This document shows, piece after piece, positions 48,801 through 63,800 of a DNA stretch of 64,000 nt. Within the stretch, counting starts at the first letter, position 1. Every line of letters begins with the position of its first letter. The stretch lies in NCBI RefSeq assembly GCF_932526225.1, contig NC_064043.1, forward strand, positions 15,250,085-15,314,084, written 5' to 3'. A program made the translations under genes and the position numbers. Source of the stretch: Nematostella vectensis. Taxonomy: Eukaryota; Cnidaria; Anthozoa; Actiniaria; Edwardsiidae. The notes beneath the pieces were generated by a model, which worked only from the letters and a program-made list of their open reading frames with translations, searched no databases and was not told the origin of the DNA.

Positions 48801-51800
48801 CTGACACCTCCTATCTCCATGTAAACCATCTGACACCTCCTATTTCCATGGAAACCACCTGGCACCTATCTCCATTACACCCACTAACCATGTGTTCCCC
48901 ATGTAAACCATCAGACACCTATCTCCATTACACCCACTAACCATGTGTTCCCCATGTAAACCATCAGACACCTATCTCCATTACACCCACTAACCATGTG
49001 TTCCCCATGTAAACCATCAGACACCTATCTCCATTACACCCACTAACCATGTGTTCCCCATGTAAACCATCAGACACCTCCTATCTCCATTACACGCACT
49101 AACCATGTGTACCGATGTAAACCATCTGACACCTCCTATCTCCATTACACGCACTAACCATGTGTACCGATGTAAACCATCTGACACCTCCTATCTCCAT
49201 TACACGCACTAACCATGTGTACCGATGTAAACCATCTGACACCTCCTATCTCCATTACACACACTAACCATGTGTTCCCCATGTAAACCATCTGACACCT
49301 CCTATCTCCATTACACGCACTAACCATGTGTACCGATGTAAACCATCTGACACCTCCTATCTCCATTACACGCACTAACCATGTGTACCGATGTAAACCA
49401 TCTGACACCTCCTATCTTCATTACACGCACTAACCATGTGTACCGATGTAAACCATCTGACACCTCCTATCTCCATTACACGCACTAACCATGTGTACCG
49501 ATGTAAACCATCTGACACCTCCTATCTCCATTACACGCACTAACCATGTGTACCGATGTAAACCATCTGACACCTCCTATCTCCATTACACGCACTAACC
49601 ATGTGTACCGATGTAAACCATCTGACACCTCCTATCTCCATTACACGCACTAACCATTTTGCTGCCTGCTCATATGCATTTTCTGTCTCCAGTTTTTTGG
49701 CCCAGCTGACATACAGCTCATGAAGGACAGGGTCGGAGTCACATAGCCGCACCTTGGCTAGCGCTAAGGCTTCCCTGATGAAAGAGGTAAACTTCAAGAT
49801 GCAACTCATGCCACAGGGGTATGAGACTCAGCACATCATTCAGACTGAGGTATCTTTGCAGGGATTATGAGAGGGGGGCATTATGTGCTAGTGCCCCCTT
49901 CTCCCAGTAATTGTGAAAGTCACACAAATTCATTTAGCCAGGTAGTGTTATTATGACAATTATCATGAGACATTTTAAATTTTAGTTTTTAACACTTTTG
50001 TCAGGAGCTTGATGACCAAAAAAAGGAGGAAGAAATATAACTAGAATTTCCACAAGACAATGGGATGTTCCTATTTCCGCGGATGCTAAAGCTTGTACCT
50101 GAACATTGCCTGGTTCTTGTACACATTGATAGCTTGGTCCACCCTGTGGCAGGCAAGGTAGTAGAGCACTGCTTTCTGGTGGGATCCCTGTGCCACCAGG
50201 TGATCAGCATATAACTCAGCTGTCTTAAGCCATACATCATGTCCCGCTGGGGAATAAAAAAGAATCATATTTGTTAGAGTAAAACTCTAAAATGTTTCTA
50301 TAAGCATAATAGTTTAGATAATCAGCCTACTGATTTTTTTTTCTTTTGTTCGTTTACGACAGCCCAAAAGTTGGTAATAGGGGACTTGTGCTAAGAGATC
50401 ATGTGACTGTTTGGTGGCAAACTAGCGTGCGCTCAGGCTTTTAGAGGCAAAATAACAGCAACAAAAGGCAACTTATTCAGCACTTACAAAAAAAGCCAGA
50501 ATTTTTGTTTTCAGAAAAGGTTTAATTTCATTTAAAGATTTAATTTTCTGGTTTTTCTTGGGTGTGACGGGTGCAGTTATTTCTGATTTTTTGTTTGAAT
50601 TTGCCACCCAGAAAGGTCACGTGATCTCATAGCGCAATTCCCCTATTAGCAATCTTATGTATTGCTGGTGAAAGGATAGTTATACCAAACAAAAATAGCT
50701 GAAACTCAGTTGGAAGAACATTAAGGACACCAAGCAAACACTGTTAGTATTTCAAGAAATTTTATTGAGATTTAAGACAAAAATCATACGCTCAAAAGTC
50801 ACCATAAATTCTCTAGTGGGTCGTAAAAAGTAATGAGCCTGGGCTACCTGTGCTTGAGCGTGAGAGCGGGCCTCACACGAAACTTCTTTCTACAGGAATG
50901 CTGAGGTTTTAACTTTGTGCAGAAAACGACATCCTCGTTAAAGCCAAGCTACCTTCCGACCGCTCTCCCACCAACCAACCTCCCGGTGCTTTCCGTTGTG
51001 GAACCTGCCCCTATATTAGAACCGATGGCCTTACAAGCTACACATTTTTCTCAACAGGTGAAACACGACCTATAACCTCCCACATAACCTGCAATACTAA
51101 AAACGTGATTTATATGATTCAATGTAACCGCTGTAATCTTCAATATATTGGGGAAACTAAACGCAAATTAAAAGAACGCTTTAATGACCACCGCAGAACT
51201 GTAGACTCTCAATCTCGATCCATACCAACCCACGCCGCTGAACACTTCCTAAAACCCAACCACTCCGCTTCTGACATAGAGCTAATACCTATTGAAAAAA
51301 TAAGAAATAACCGCGACTCCATCCGCAAAGCAAGAGAAGCCACACTGATAGCTCGCGCTGGCACTCTTGAACCCGGTGGCCTCAACCGGCGTGAAGAAAC
51401 CGTTTAGCTACTTAGTAATCCACACCACCCTATTTACCATCTTCCATAAGTCACTAAATTACTATTTTTACCTTTTGTTAGTTAATCATCAATGAACTTT
51501 GTACTTTGTCACTCAATTACTATTTTTACCTTTTGTTAGTTAATCATCAATGAACTTTGTACATATACTAGCTATAACATGCCATTGTAACTCATTTATA
51601 ACCTGAAGAAGGCAGGTATTGGCCTGCCGAAATATCGTTCTAAAAAACATAAATCTGCGTTGTTGTCGACTTTTTCTTTTAAAGGTTTTAGTAAATAAAA
51701 AGGCACATTAAAATTCGTGATTTGCAATTTTGTTTTCATAAGAAGATTAACAACTTGTGGACTATAATAAAAAAATTTGTGCCACCGGCTATACTGTATG

Positions 51801-54800
51801 CATAGCACATTTTCAAAGTGCCACCGAAAGTAGCGTTGTCCAAAGGCAAGGGGATTTTATTTTTATTACTGGGATACCTGTGGTAGCACAGTTATAAATT
51901 GCAACTGTTTTTTTTTTCGTGGTCCCGGGAAATCTGCAATGTTTTGCAATACCCCAAGAGCCTTTGCGCCATAGTCAATACTTCGCTTGTTTTAGTGTAT
52001 TGATTGCGACCTTACAGAAGCCTTTTTCTTACACGAAGTATCTAGCTTACTGTCCTACGTCATTGTAACGCTTAGTTACCAAAAACACACGTCGTCGCTT
52101 GGCTGTTCTAAATAATCGTGGAAGTATTTTAAAGCCAGAAACTTGTTATTTAGGCTAAAAATCGAGAAAACTGGAGACAGCCGTGCAGCGAGTTTTTTTT
52201 TCCCTCCTTTACCGGAAGCCGTGCAGGTAGACACAGCGAACAAGTTGCAGATCTCAGGTATCCCAGTCAACCCTGCGCGCAGGGTCTAGTTTTAAAGACA
52301 TCAATACATCGATAAATGTTTCCTCTATCTAAATAAAGATGGAAAGTCATTTGTTCGTAAAGGTTGCATTTTCTAGCGTTATTAAAAAATAAATAAAAAT
52401 AATCTCTACCGCTCATTTGGCTCACGCAAGACCTTGAGCGGCTACCCCTCATTTAGCCACTGCGAAAGCAGATAAACACAGGAGAAGAGAAGACATGCGA
52501 TAATTCAGGCATCATGCTCTGTGATTTTATTTTACGAAGCATAAACCATGGTTTATAAAAAAAGTCTTATTATTTTACCTACCATACAAAAGCATAGGAC
52601 CGAACAGCGGAGTTAAAAAGTGTCCCTTTGAACGATTTGAAGTAGTAGAAAATAGTAGAAAGGGTTTTATTATTTTAACTTCTGTAAGGCTCAAACCTTG
52701 AGATAATTTGAGATAGTTAGGTCATTATTACTAAAAAGATCAAGCAGTTTGTTTACGATATTGCTTACAACTGTCACGCAATATTTAGCGCATGAACTGA
52801 TGACATAACTTTTTACGTCCCATACCTTCACAGGTCGGGGGACTAGCTCAAATGGTAGAGCGCCCGCTTAGCATGCGGGAGGTACCGGGATCGATACCCG
52901 GGTTCTCCACGGCACATTTTTTTTCTAGTTTTTTTTTTTTCATCCGTTGTCCTTCTTGGACAAGAATTATCACCGTATATATTACTACATTGATTTTCAC
53001 GAAAAAAAAAAAAAAATAGAAAATTCATATTCTAATTCACATATACAGTACTGCAGTATTTCAAGTGAATTGGATTCGAAGGTCGATCAAAGGACTTATT
53101 TGTTGTTACTTACGGTAAAAAAAAAGAGTAAGTATGAAACAAATCCAAGAATAGTAAACTCTATTTTAGTTTCTCATCTACTTTTTTTAAATGTAAAACT
53201 CGCTTTTAATGGAATAAACCGAATCCAGATATCTTCCCATCACCACTTTTGCCACATAAGGCCAAGTCAAAATAAAAACATGTTTATCGTCCTGATAAGG
53301 CCCTTTTTATTATTATTTTTTTGCTCCTTGGTTTATCAAAGATTTGTACGATTCACACAGGAAATTCCCGCGATGTTGCGAACGGGTGAAAAAAATTGTA
53401 AGAAAAGCCTTGAACCGGGAACGTCTGCCTTTATTTCAGTGCCCAGGCACCGCTAACGCACGAAATTTGAAATTCTGAGGTACAAACAATCAAAAAAGCA
53501 GCAGAAATAATTAAATAAAAAACTAAGCAGTTAAGTCCAAAACTTTTGGGCCGTCAAGTAACAAACAGAAGGTAAATAAATGTTGAACCTCAACAGCCCT
53601 CTGGAGATTGGAGACAGAATAATAGGTTGAGGGACGAAGAAATTATTCTTACCCAGGGGGCTGAGCGCGACGAGCAAATCCGAAAGACCCTTTTTCTTAG
53701 ACGCCATCTCGAGAGCGCCGGCCAGGTTACCCTTCCACACTTCTAGTTGAAGTTGATATTCCATGTTACTGTTATCGGCATGATGCTGCCCTGTGGGGGA
53801 GAGGAATAGTAAGCGTTTTTCAGGCCTGTGGGGGAGGGGGAGAGAAAGCATATGCTGGCTTGTGGGGAGGGTGAAAGAGAGCATGATGCTGCCCTGTGGG
53901 GGAGTGGAATAGTAAACGTTTTTCAGGCCTGTGGGGGAGAGGGAGAGAAAGCATATGCTGGCTTGTGGGGGAGGGGGAGAGTAAGCATCATGCCGGCTTG
54001 TTAGAGAGAGAGATAGATAGCATTTTGCTGGCTTGTGGGGAGGGAGAGAGAGAGCATGATGCTGGCTTGTGGGGGAGGGTGAGAGTTAGCATGATGCCGG
54101 CTTGTGGAGGGAGATAGATAGCATTTTGGTGGCCTGTGGGGAGGGGTAAGGGTCCTGCGAACAACTTGGCATATATGTACCTTCTGTAAAAAGCATAGAG
54201 TATGCGCTTTGTCGATCAGCAAAAAGCCCAAGATTCACCGAGTCTGACTGCCCGGGTACCGCTGCTGACTCAGATAGACTATCTACATTCACAAAAACGA
54301 AGAGTTATACACATAAGGATAATTATACATGGTGACAAACGTACTCAGAGGGAGGGGGTGAGACGAGTTCAGCTAATGTCGACCCAGCTTACAAAATCGA
54401 TTAAAGCTTTCACATTTTCATACCATAAGGATAGCGATGAGTGAGACAAAATTGCTGCTCAGGTGAAAAAGACAAAGGCTAATATTAACCTTTGTTGAGA
54501 AATCTTGCGAGTGCAATGCATTCCTGCTGGGCCGCACCCTTTGACTTGTTATCAGCTATTGCAGACAGCGGGAACATCGACTTCACTTTCTTCTTTTTCT
54601 TGCCTCCCTCAGCTTGTGGAAGAAAACAAACAAACAAATTAATGGTTGACTCTATTAAGAATGTCTTTCTTTTGGTTGACTATAATAATTTCTTTTTTTT
54701 GAATAGCTCTTCCTTTTTTCTGTACCGTATGTCCATCTTTCATACATTTTCTTAAGGGCACAACAGCAACATCAGTCCGTTTATTTAAAAAACAATCATC

Positions 54801-57800
54801 AATTAACATGAGGGCACACCCAAACATGTGCTTTTGATTCCTTGAACATGAGGGCAAAATATAGTTATGTGCCTACCCTTTGTCTTAGAATTGATATGCA
54901 CAGGACCACTATCCCTGGTCCCAACAGAGCTCCTATCATCCTCGGTTGAGCCCACAGACACAGCATCTGAATCCAGTGGCTGCTTTATTCTCCAGTCTAG
55001 ATTGATAGGGGATGCCGTCACGTGACTTTCTTTAGAAGGGTCATGCGGCAGGGGAGCATCCGCTGACCTCTGCTGTGGTCGTGGGCCCACTCTCCAGTCA
55101 CGATCCATGGGATCCTCGGTGGTTTTAGGAGGTTTTGAGGGGGGAGGGGGAGAGGTGAGGGTTTCGGTGTTCTCTGAGGGTTGATTATTCTCTGGTGCTG
55201 ATGCTGATGAGGCTACGTCCCTTTGGAGTGCGGCTTGCGAGGGCTCGCCTGTCTGTGCTTTGGATGTATTGTCAGGTGCATCCTTGCCCTTCTGTTTTCT
55301 TTTCTTGGACTTGCTCCCAGAACGAGGTGTATAACGCTCTGAAAGGTGTCAAGGATCTTAGAGATAACACAGTACAATATTTGTACATATATGAAAAGAA
55401 AGATGAGTTGATAGATCAGGCGGACAGCCGGATGGTAGGACTGACAGATGAACGGACAAATGCATAGCAGAGGAAGGGCAAACAAACAGCTAGGCAAAGA
55501 GATAGATGTACAAACGGCCGTACCGACTACGGGGGGGTGCGTGTGAGTTTGCAGACTGACTCTCCACGGTCTGACGGTTCCATCCTCCCCACCACTAAAC
55601 ACAACATCCGGGTCCAGATAACTCCAGCACACAGACATGACGCGGCCCACGTGACCTCGGTAGTTTGCTATTGGCTGGTTGGTCTCCACATCCCATACCT
55701 GGAGATTCATTGCTTATTTCAAAGGAATACTGGTACAAACAATAAAAACAACCTTCAAAACACCTTACACAATAGCTAGGTTACCAAGGGTCTTTTGTAT
55801 ATAGTATGTGCCCAAGAGATCAGCGGTATGCGTTTAAGCCCTTGAATACGCATGCGCTCATGTGGTCTGCGGTTCGTACCTGAGCTGAGCCATCGTAGGA
55901 GCTTGTCACCAGTCTGTCTGGGTGATGAGGGCTCCATGACAACGCTGTCACTCTTCCACAGTGGCCAACCAGTTGGCGGTAGCTTGCTGTGATGGTTGAT
56001 GGAGCGTCATGTGACGCACATTCTGCAACACAACCATATATTTAATTACATTAGATTTTTACATATACCAAATAAGAATGCAAAGCAAAGCAACGGGAAA
56101 ACGTAAGGCAAACAAGATGGGACACAAGGAGATGTCACGCAGCTTTTCCTAAATCATGGATGTGTGCCTTTTCTTCCACTGTTAACCCACCTATGGCTTT
56201 ACTAAGATCATGGATGTGTACCCACCTATAGCTTTACTAAGATCATGGATGTGTACTGTTGACTCGTTAGACCCCGATGCTAGCCACCAAGCACGGTCAT
56301 TGTCACCTGCATGAATTTATAGAATACCTGCTTTTTAGTTGAATATTTGTATAAAGCAACAGAGTCAAAAGCAACAATAAGCCACACGAGGTATTTTGAA
56401 AAGTATAGGAACACAGAATATGATACTCACCATACCCATGATGCCAAGCGAGGCAGGTGATCGCCTTCTTGTGTACAGCAATGATACAAACTTGCCGCAG
56501 GGAGGGAGGGACAAAAATCTCTATTGAACTTAAAAAAATTGTTTAATATAGAAGTTCATTTCATAGACTGGTTGAATGAAATTAAACATTCTGAATTTTT
56601 ATTATCCTTGTTACTGTTGTCTTTGCTGAAACTCTCTATTGGCAATGCTAAGTAGACACACTCACCCATCGTCATTCCCAAGAGCCATAGCGGCACCATC
56701 TGGACTCCAAGAGACATCAGTACGAGACACCAATTTTCGCTTGTTAACAATGAAAGAACAACAATGAGTCACCATACCTGTGGTAACTCAAATATCAAAG
56801 ATAACAAGCTTGCCAGATTTGAAGAAGGTGTTATAAGTGTTGTGGTTTGAAATGCTTCTTGGTTTGAAATTGTTAAAACCAGTTTGAAAAAAATTCAAAC
56901 CATGCCACATTTGTTGTGGTTTGAAATGCTTCTTGGTTTGAATTTTTTTCAAACTGGTTTAAACAATTTCAAACCAAGAAGCATTTCAAACCACAACATA
57001 AGCTACTTGCTTGACACCATTCATAAGTTATTTACGAAGAGCTATTTCCAGTACTTCATTATTTCATCCCTGATGAAGTCTGGATGTTGAATTGCAGCCG
57101 TCTAATTTTTCAAACTCAAAAAAACAAATATGACCAATTGGGCCCCTAAGTCAATCTCATGTGTTCTTTTATCTTTTGCTGGATTTGGTGAGAGTTTTAT
57201 AAACCACTTACCTTAATATCATTGGTGGATTTGATGAGGGTGTTGACGTCAACTGCGTCAGATAAGGTGTGGCCTGGGCGGTGTTGAAGCACTGTTCCTT
57301 CCCCCCCACAGCTATACACATGGAGACCTTCCTTGCCTTAAGTACAGACAGACATTGCCAACTAAGTCAAACAACATGGCACAACTCCACACAACACTAG
57401 AAAAATGCTATGCAAGTGCGCAAATAGATAAACAACTACCAAGAATGCTTGCTACCAAATTGTCATGCTACTGACAAAGCATTATTTATCTTCCTGTAAT
57501 TGAATGTAAACTGTCTCTCACTTGGTTGTGCATAGATAAACAGAGGAAAGGTTTATATTCTTTAAGGTTGAATAGCAAAAAAGAACTCCAAACACCTTGC
57601 AGAATTAAGATCTTCTCTAAAGATACACAATGGCAATAAAGTTATTATAAAGATGATTATTATTTGTAAAAAGTGGACCAAGTTGTGATAATGTGATTAC
57701 AGGATAGTTATTAAGTGATGATGGAGTTCGTAAAGTTTGTTCGGTGATGGTGAAGATAATGGTTGTGGTGGTGATGTTGGTGGTTTTTAGGATGATTATG

Positions 57801-60800
57801 GTGATGATGATGGTGGTGATGATTATGATGGTAATTATGGTAAGGATGATGGCAGTGATGATGAAGATGATGGTAGTGATGATGATGATGATGATGATGA
57901 TGATGGCGATTATCATTATGGTGACACTGTTGGTGTTGTTGATGTGGTGATGATGGTAATGGTGATGATGGTGACGCTGATGGTGTTGTTGATGTGGTGA
58001 TAATGATGATGATGATGATGCCTATAATGATGTTAATAATTATAGTAATGTTTATGATGTAAGGATAGAAAAGTGACACACATCCCCGTTTAGCCTTATT
58101 CTATCATGGTACAGCACTCACCCTCATCAGGGCAGGAAGGTCCCCAGGATACTGAGTAAACAGTCTTCTTGTGATACATGGCAAAAACCTCAGGCTTACT
58201 GAAATGGTGTACAATAGAACATCTACATGACCACAATTAATTGTACAACTTCACGCACAACAATAGATACTGTATGTATAGCCAGGGCTATATTTCACCA
58301 ATAGATACTGTATGTATAGCCAGGGCTATATTTCACAGATAGATACTGTATGTATAGCCAGGACTATATTTCACCAATAGATACTGGCTATATTCCACCA
58401 ATAGATACTGTATGTATAGCCAGGGCTATATTTCACAGATAGATACTGTATGTATAGCCAGGGCTATATTTCACCAATAGATACTGTATGTATAGCCAGG
58501 GCTATATTTTACCAATAGATACTGGCTATATTTCACCAATAGATACTGTATGTATAGCCAGGGCTATATTTTACCAATAGATACTGTATATATAGCCAGG
58601 GCTATATTTCACCAATAGATACTGTATGTATAGCCAGGACTATATTCCACCAATAGATACTGTATGTATAGCCAGGACTATATTCCACCAATAGATACTG
58701 TATGTATAGCCAGGGCTATATTTCACCAATAGATACTGTATATATAGCCAGGTCTATATTCCACCAATAGATACTGTATGTATAGCCAGGACTATATTCC
58801 ACCAATAGATACTGTATGTATAGCTAGGGCTATATTCCACTGATAGATACTGTATGTATAGCCAGGGCTATATTTCACCAATAGATACTGTATGTATAGC
58901 CAGGGCTATATTTCACAGATAGATACTGTATGTATAGCCAGGGCTATATTTCACCAATAGATACTGGCTATATTCCACCAATAGATACTGTATGTATAGC
59001 CAGGGCTATATTTCACAGATAGATACTGTATGTATAGCCAGGGCTATATTTCACCAATAGATATTGTATGTATAGCCAGGGCTATATTTCACCAATAGAT
59101 ACTGTATATATAGCCAGGGCTATATTTTACCAATAGATACTGTATGTATAGCCAGGGCTATATTTTACCAATAGATACTGTATGTATAGCCAGGGCTATA
59201 TTTCACCAATAGATACTGTATGTATAGCCAGGACTATATTTCACCAATAGATATTGTATATATAGCCAGGGCTATATTTCACAGATAGATACTGTATGTA
59301 TAGCCAGGGCTATATTTCACCAATAGATACTGTATGTATAGCCAGGACTATATTTCACCAATAGATATTGTATATATAGCCAGGGCTATATTTTACCAAT
59401 AGATACTGTATGTATAGCCAGGGCTATATTTCACCAATAGATACTGTATATATAGCCAGGGCTATATTTTACCAATAAATACTATATGTATAGCCAGGAC
59501 TATATTTCACCAATAGATACTGTATATATAGCCAGGGCTATATTTTACCAATAGATACTGTATGTATAGCCAGGGCTATATTTTACCAATAGATACTATA
59601 TGTATAGCCAAGACTATATTTCACCAATAGATACTGTATATATAGCCAGGGCTATATTTTACCAATAGATACTGTATGTATAGCCAGGGCTATATTCCAC
59701 CAATAGATACTATATGTATAGCCAGGGCTATATTTCACCAATAGATACTGTATGTATAGCCAGGGCTATATTTCACCAATAGATACTGTATGTATAGCCA
59801 GGGCTATATTTCACAGATAGATACTGTATATATAGCCAGGGCTATATTTTACCAATAGATACTGTATGTATAGCCAGGGCTATATTTTACCAATAGATAC
59901 TATATGTATAGCCAGGACTATATTTCACCAATAGATACTGTATATATAGCCAGGGCTATATTTTACCAATAGATACTGTATGTATAGCCAGGGCTATATT
60001 CCACCAATAGATACTATATATATAGCCAGGACTATATTTCACCAATAGATATTGTATATATAGCCAGGGCTATATTTTACCAATAGATACTGTATGTATA
60101 GCCAGGGCTATATTTTACCAATAGATACTGTATGTATAGCCAGGACTATATTTCACCAATAGATACTGTATATATAGCCAGGGCTATATTTTACCAATAG
60201 ATACTGTATGTATAGCCAGGGCTATATTCCACCAATAGATACTATATGTATAGCCAGGACTATATTTCACCAATAGATACTGTATATATAGCCAGGGCTA
60301 TATTTTACCAATAGATACTGTATGTATAGCCAGGGCTATATTTCACAGATAGATACTGTTATATAGCCAGGGCTATATTTTACCAATAGATACTGTATGT
60401 ATAGCCAGGGCTATATTCCACCAATAGATACTATATGTATAGCCAGGACTATATTTCACCAATAGATACTGTATATATAGCCAGGGCTATATTTCACCAA
60501 TAGATACTGTATATATATAGCCAGGGCTATATTTTACCAATAGATACTATATATATAGCCAGGACTATATTTCACCAATAGATACTGTATATATAGCCAG
60601 GGCTATATTTTACCAATAGATACTGTATGTATAGCCAGGGCTATATTCCACCAATAGATACTATATGTATAGCCAGGACTATATTTCACCAATAGATACT
60701 GTATATATAGCCAGGGCTATATTTTACCAATAGATACTGTATATATAGCCAGGACTATATTTCACCAATAGATACTGTATATATAGCCAGAGCTATATTT

Positions 60801-63800
60801 CACCAATAGATATTGTATATATAGCCAGGGCTGTATAGATACTGTATGTATAGCCAGGACACTATATTCCACCAATAGATACTGTATGTATAGCCAGGGC
60901 TATATTCCACTGATAGATACTGTATGTATAGCCAGGGCTATATTTTACCAATAGATACTGTATGTATAGCCAGGACTATATTTCACAGATAGATACTGTA
61001 TATATAGCCAGGGCTATATTTTACCAATAGATACTATATGTATAGCCAGAGCTATATTTCACTGAGATAGATACTGTATGTATAGCCAGGGCAATATTTC
61101 ACAGATAGATACTGTATGTATAGCCAGGACTATATTCCACCAATAGATACTGTATGTATAGCTAGGGCTATATTCCACTGATAGATACTGTATGTATAGC
61201 CAGGGCTATGTTTCACAGATAGATACTGTATGTATAGCCAGGGCTATATTTCACTGATAGATACTGTATGTATAGCCAGGGCAATATTTCACCAATAGAT
61301 ACTATACAGACTCAAAGTATTGAGTCTGACCAAGAGGGGGGGTGGATACTGCACTTATTTGTAAATTTTGGGCAATGAGAGCAGAAAAGAATGTACCTTT
61401 TTCCTATGGTATTGTATATCCCGACTTGACCATCATCAGTGCCAAACGCCAATAAACCTTCCTTCTGAGGGTGCCAACACACCTGAGAGAACAATAAAAT
61501 ACACTGTTGTTGCAAAAGCATTTTCAAAAAAGGGAAGTTACAAAGACTAGACTAGACTAGAACTAGCATTTTATAGACTAAACTAATGTTGCATTACACT
61601 GCAAAATAATAGCAGTTATTTCTACTTGTATCACTTTTTATAAACATTTGGAATCACAGTCAATATCAAAATGTTTTGATTATAAGTGGATATCCGTGTC
61701 TATATTTAATGTAATGAAAGTCAGATGAAATATGAAGGTTCTACACTGTAGTTATGTTTTTATCTATCAAACCCATAGAAAATACTTTTGATCCAGTAAC
61801 TGCAAAACCACCAGATCTGATCACTGGGTGTTTCTACTGAGAAAATTCTCATACCTCACAAAGGGGGGTGGGGTGGGGTGGAGCAGTTGCCCCCAAGAAG
61901 AGACAGACAGACAAAGGAAATAATGCCTTTTCCCTCCCCCAAGCAATTGAAAGGAATGACTGCAACTTGCCCCCCACCCCCCCCCCAAAGAAAAACATTT
62001 CTAGGTAGCTACAGCCTTTCCCTATATCACACTTACCATCATAACCTTAGATTTAATCCCTTGCCATAGTGATATGGCATCATAGGGAGCTGATTCAGAT
62101 GTGGTGTGCCACACCCGTATCATATTGTCCCCCACGCCTAATGCCAATGTCCCAGGGTCGAGGGGAGAGATGGCCATCGCATACACGTAACCTCCCAAGG
62201 TTGCGATGGTGCAGATTTGCTGGCACCTTGCCACATCCCAAAGAATTACCTTAAGAAAGAAAAAGCAAATAAAATGGATGATTGCACAATTTTGTTGATT
62301 TTTAACACAATATTTATCTGTACAATGCTATTGCAACTACTAAGCCTTTATAATAAACACCGTGACCATGCCCCAAAAAGTTATCCAATGACTGCTTTTT
62401 TGAACAATTGGGCGAAATAATGTCTGAAGAAAGGATTCACATAGTTTAAAAATTTAAAATACTTTTTAAAGATGTTCTACACTTTCAAACACAATGTTAA
62501 GCACATGCTGCTAGCTCCACTGCACCTGTCTGTCCATGGAGGTAGTCATTAGCTTTGTCCCACAAGGTGTGCAGGAGACATTGAATACAATCCTTGAATG
62601 GCCAGATCCAAACACATGAACCTTGTCTTTTGGGCTTGGGGTGGACAGGTCCCAGAGTAACAACTCACCCCTAACAGTAAGAAACAACATTTTTAGCTAT
62701 AAGAACACCTTAAGCCACTGCCAGCAAAATGTTATACCACCATCAGCAACACTTCATGATGCCAACAGCAACTCCTCCTGACTACAATAACTATAGCTCA
62801 AAACCCTAACAGCAACACCTAACAACACCATCAGCAACTCCTCACAACACCACTAGCAACACCTCACAACACCACATAACACCTCACAACATAATCAGCC
62901 AACAGCATTTAGCAACACAATCAGCCTGATTACCTTGAAGGTCACACCTCAGAAACAACCAGAGACACCTCACCCATAAGGGCAGATGGATCTAGTTTTT
63001 AAAACCAAAATGTCCCCTCAAAAATTTGAGTAGTTCTGTACGAGTAATTTCTTAAAGCAATGTCCCAATGACTTTAGACAGATGTACAGGTATCTCAGGT
63101 TTCGTAACTTACCCATGAGAACTAGTGATAATCTTATTGCCCAGATTTTGAGGCCAGCAGACAGACACCCACATGCGGTCTTTGCTGTGCCAGTCCTGTT
63201 GCTTGTCTCTCCATTTCTGGGTCGATCGCTTGGGTAAGTTCCAGAGTGTTATCAGCTTGCCACTTAGCGTATCCCACAACCGTATGGTCAGGTCACGAGA
63301 TCCTGAGATGAGTAGACTCCCTTGTGCATCATTTGCTTTATTTTGGAGTGGACCTGAGGCAAGGCATCAAAATTATCGCTTTGTTCTGACCAGGCGTGTA
63401 TGCGCCTATACCATCGAATGTGTACTGTACCTGGTTACAAATGGGTAAAACTATGTGTAAAAAGTGGAATTGAAATCACCACTGAAAGACAAACAGAATC
63501 CCTAAATTACCAAAGTCAAGATGTGCAAGGGGACACCATGCCAGACTATGTACATCACTCTCATGACCTAGGAGACGGTGAAGTGGGAGCATCCCTTGAG
63601 AGTCTACTTGTAGGATTACAATAAGCCCATTCTTGTACCTGTGTTTGTGGGAAAAGTCAGAGCTTTAGTGGATCTGGTAGCTGTCTCCCTGCTTCATTGC
63701 GAGCTATGGTCCCTGCAAATCTAATAACCCATCTAATGTATCTCCCCCCTAGCCATGACTATGGTCCCTTCAAATCTAATAATCCATCTAATGTATCTCC

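Larger units (their letters stand above)
50247..53652 (-). other. GEMIN5: 3.4-kb GEMIN5 intron with insertions
   Basis: The longest GEMIN5 intron without a large array. It holds a Penelope-like fragment (50913-51645), an inverted-repeat element (51868-52267) and a tRNA-Ala gene (52837-52909). I saw no extra exon. Confidence 0.75.

Noticed and set aside
57060-57110. Another hammerhead core (CCTGATGAAGTC)
   Set aside because: No GAAA block or closing stem follows at the right spacing.
57617-58079. Ile/Thr- and His-rich minus-strand frames
   Set aside because: Translation of a GAT/GGT microsatellite in an intron.
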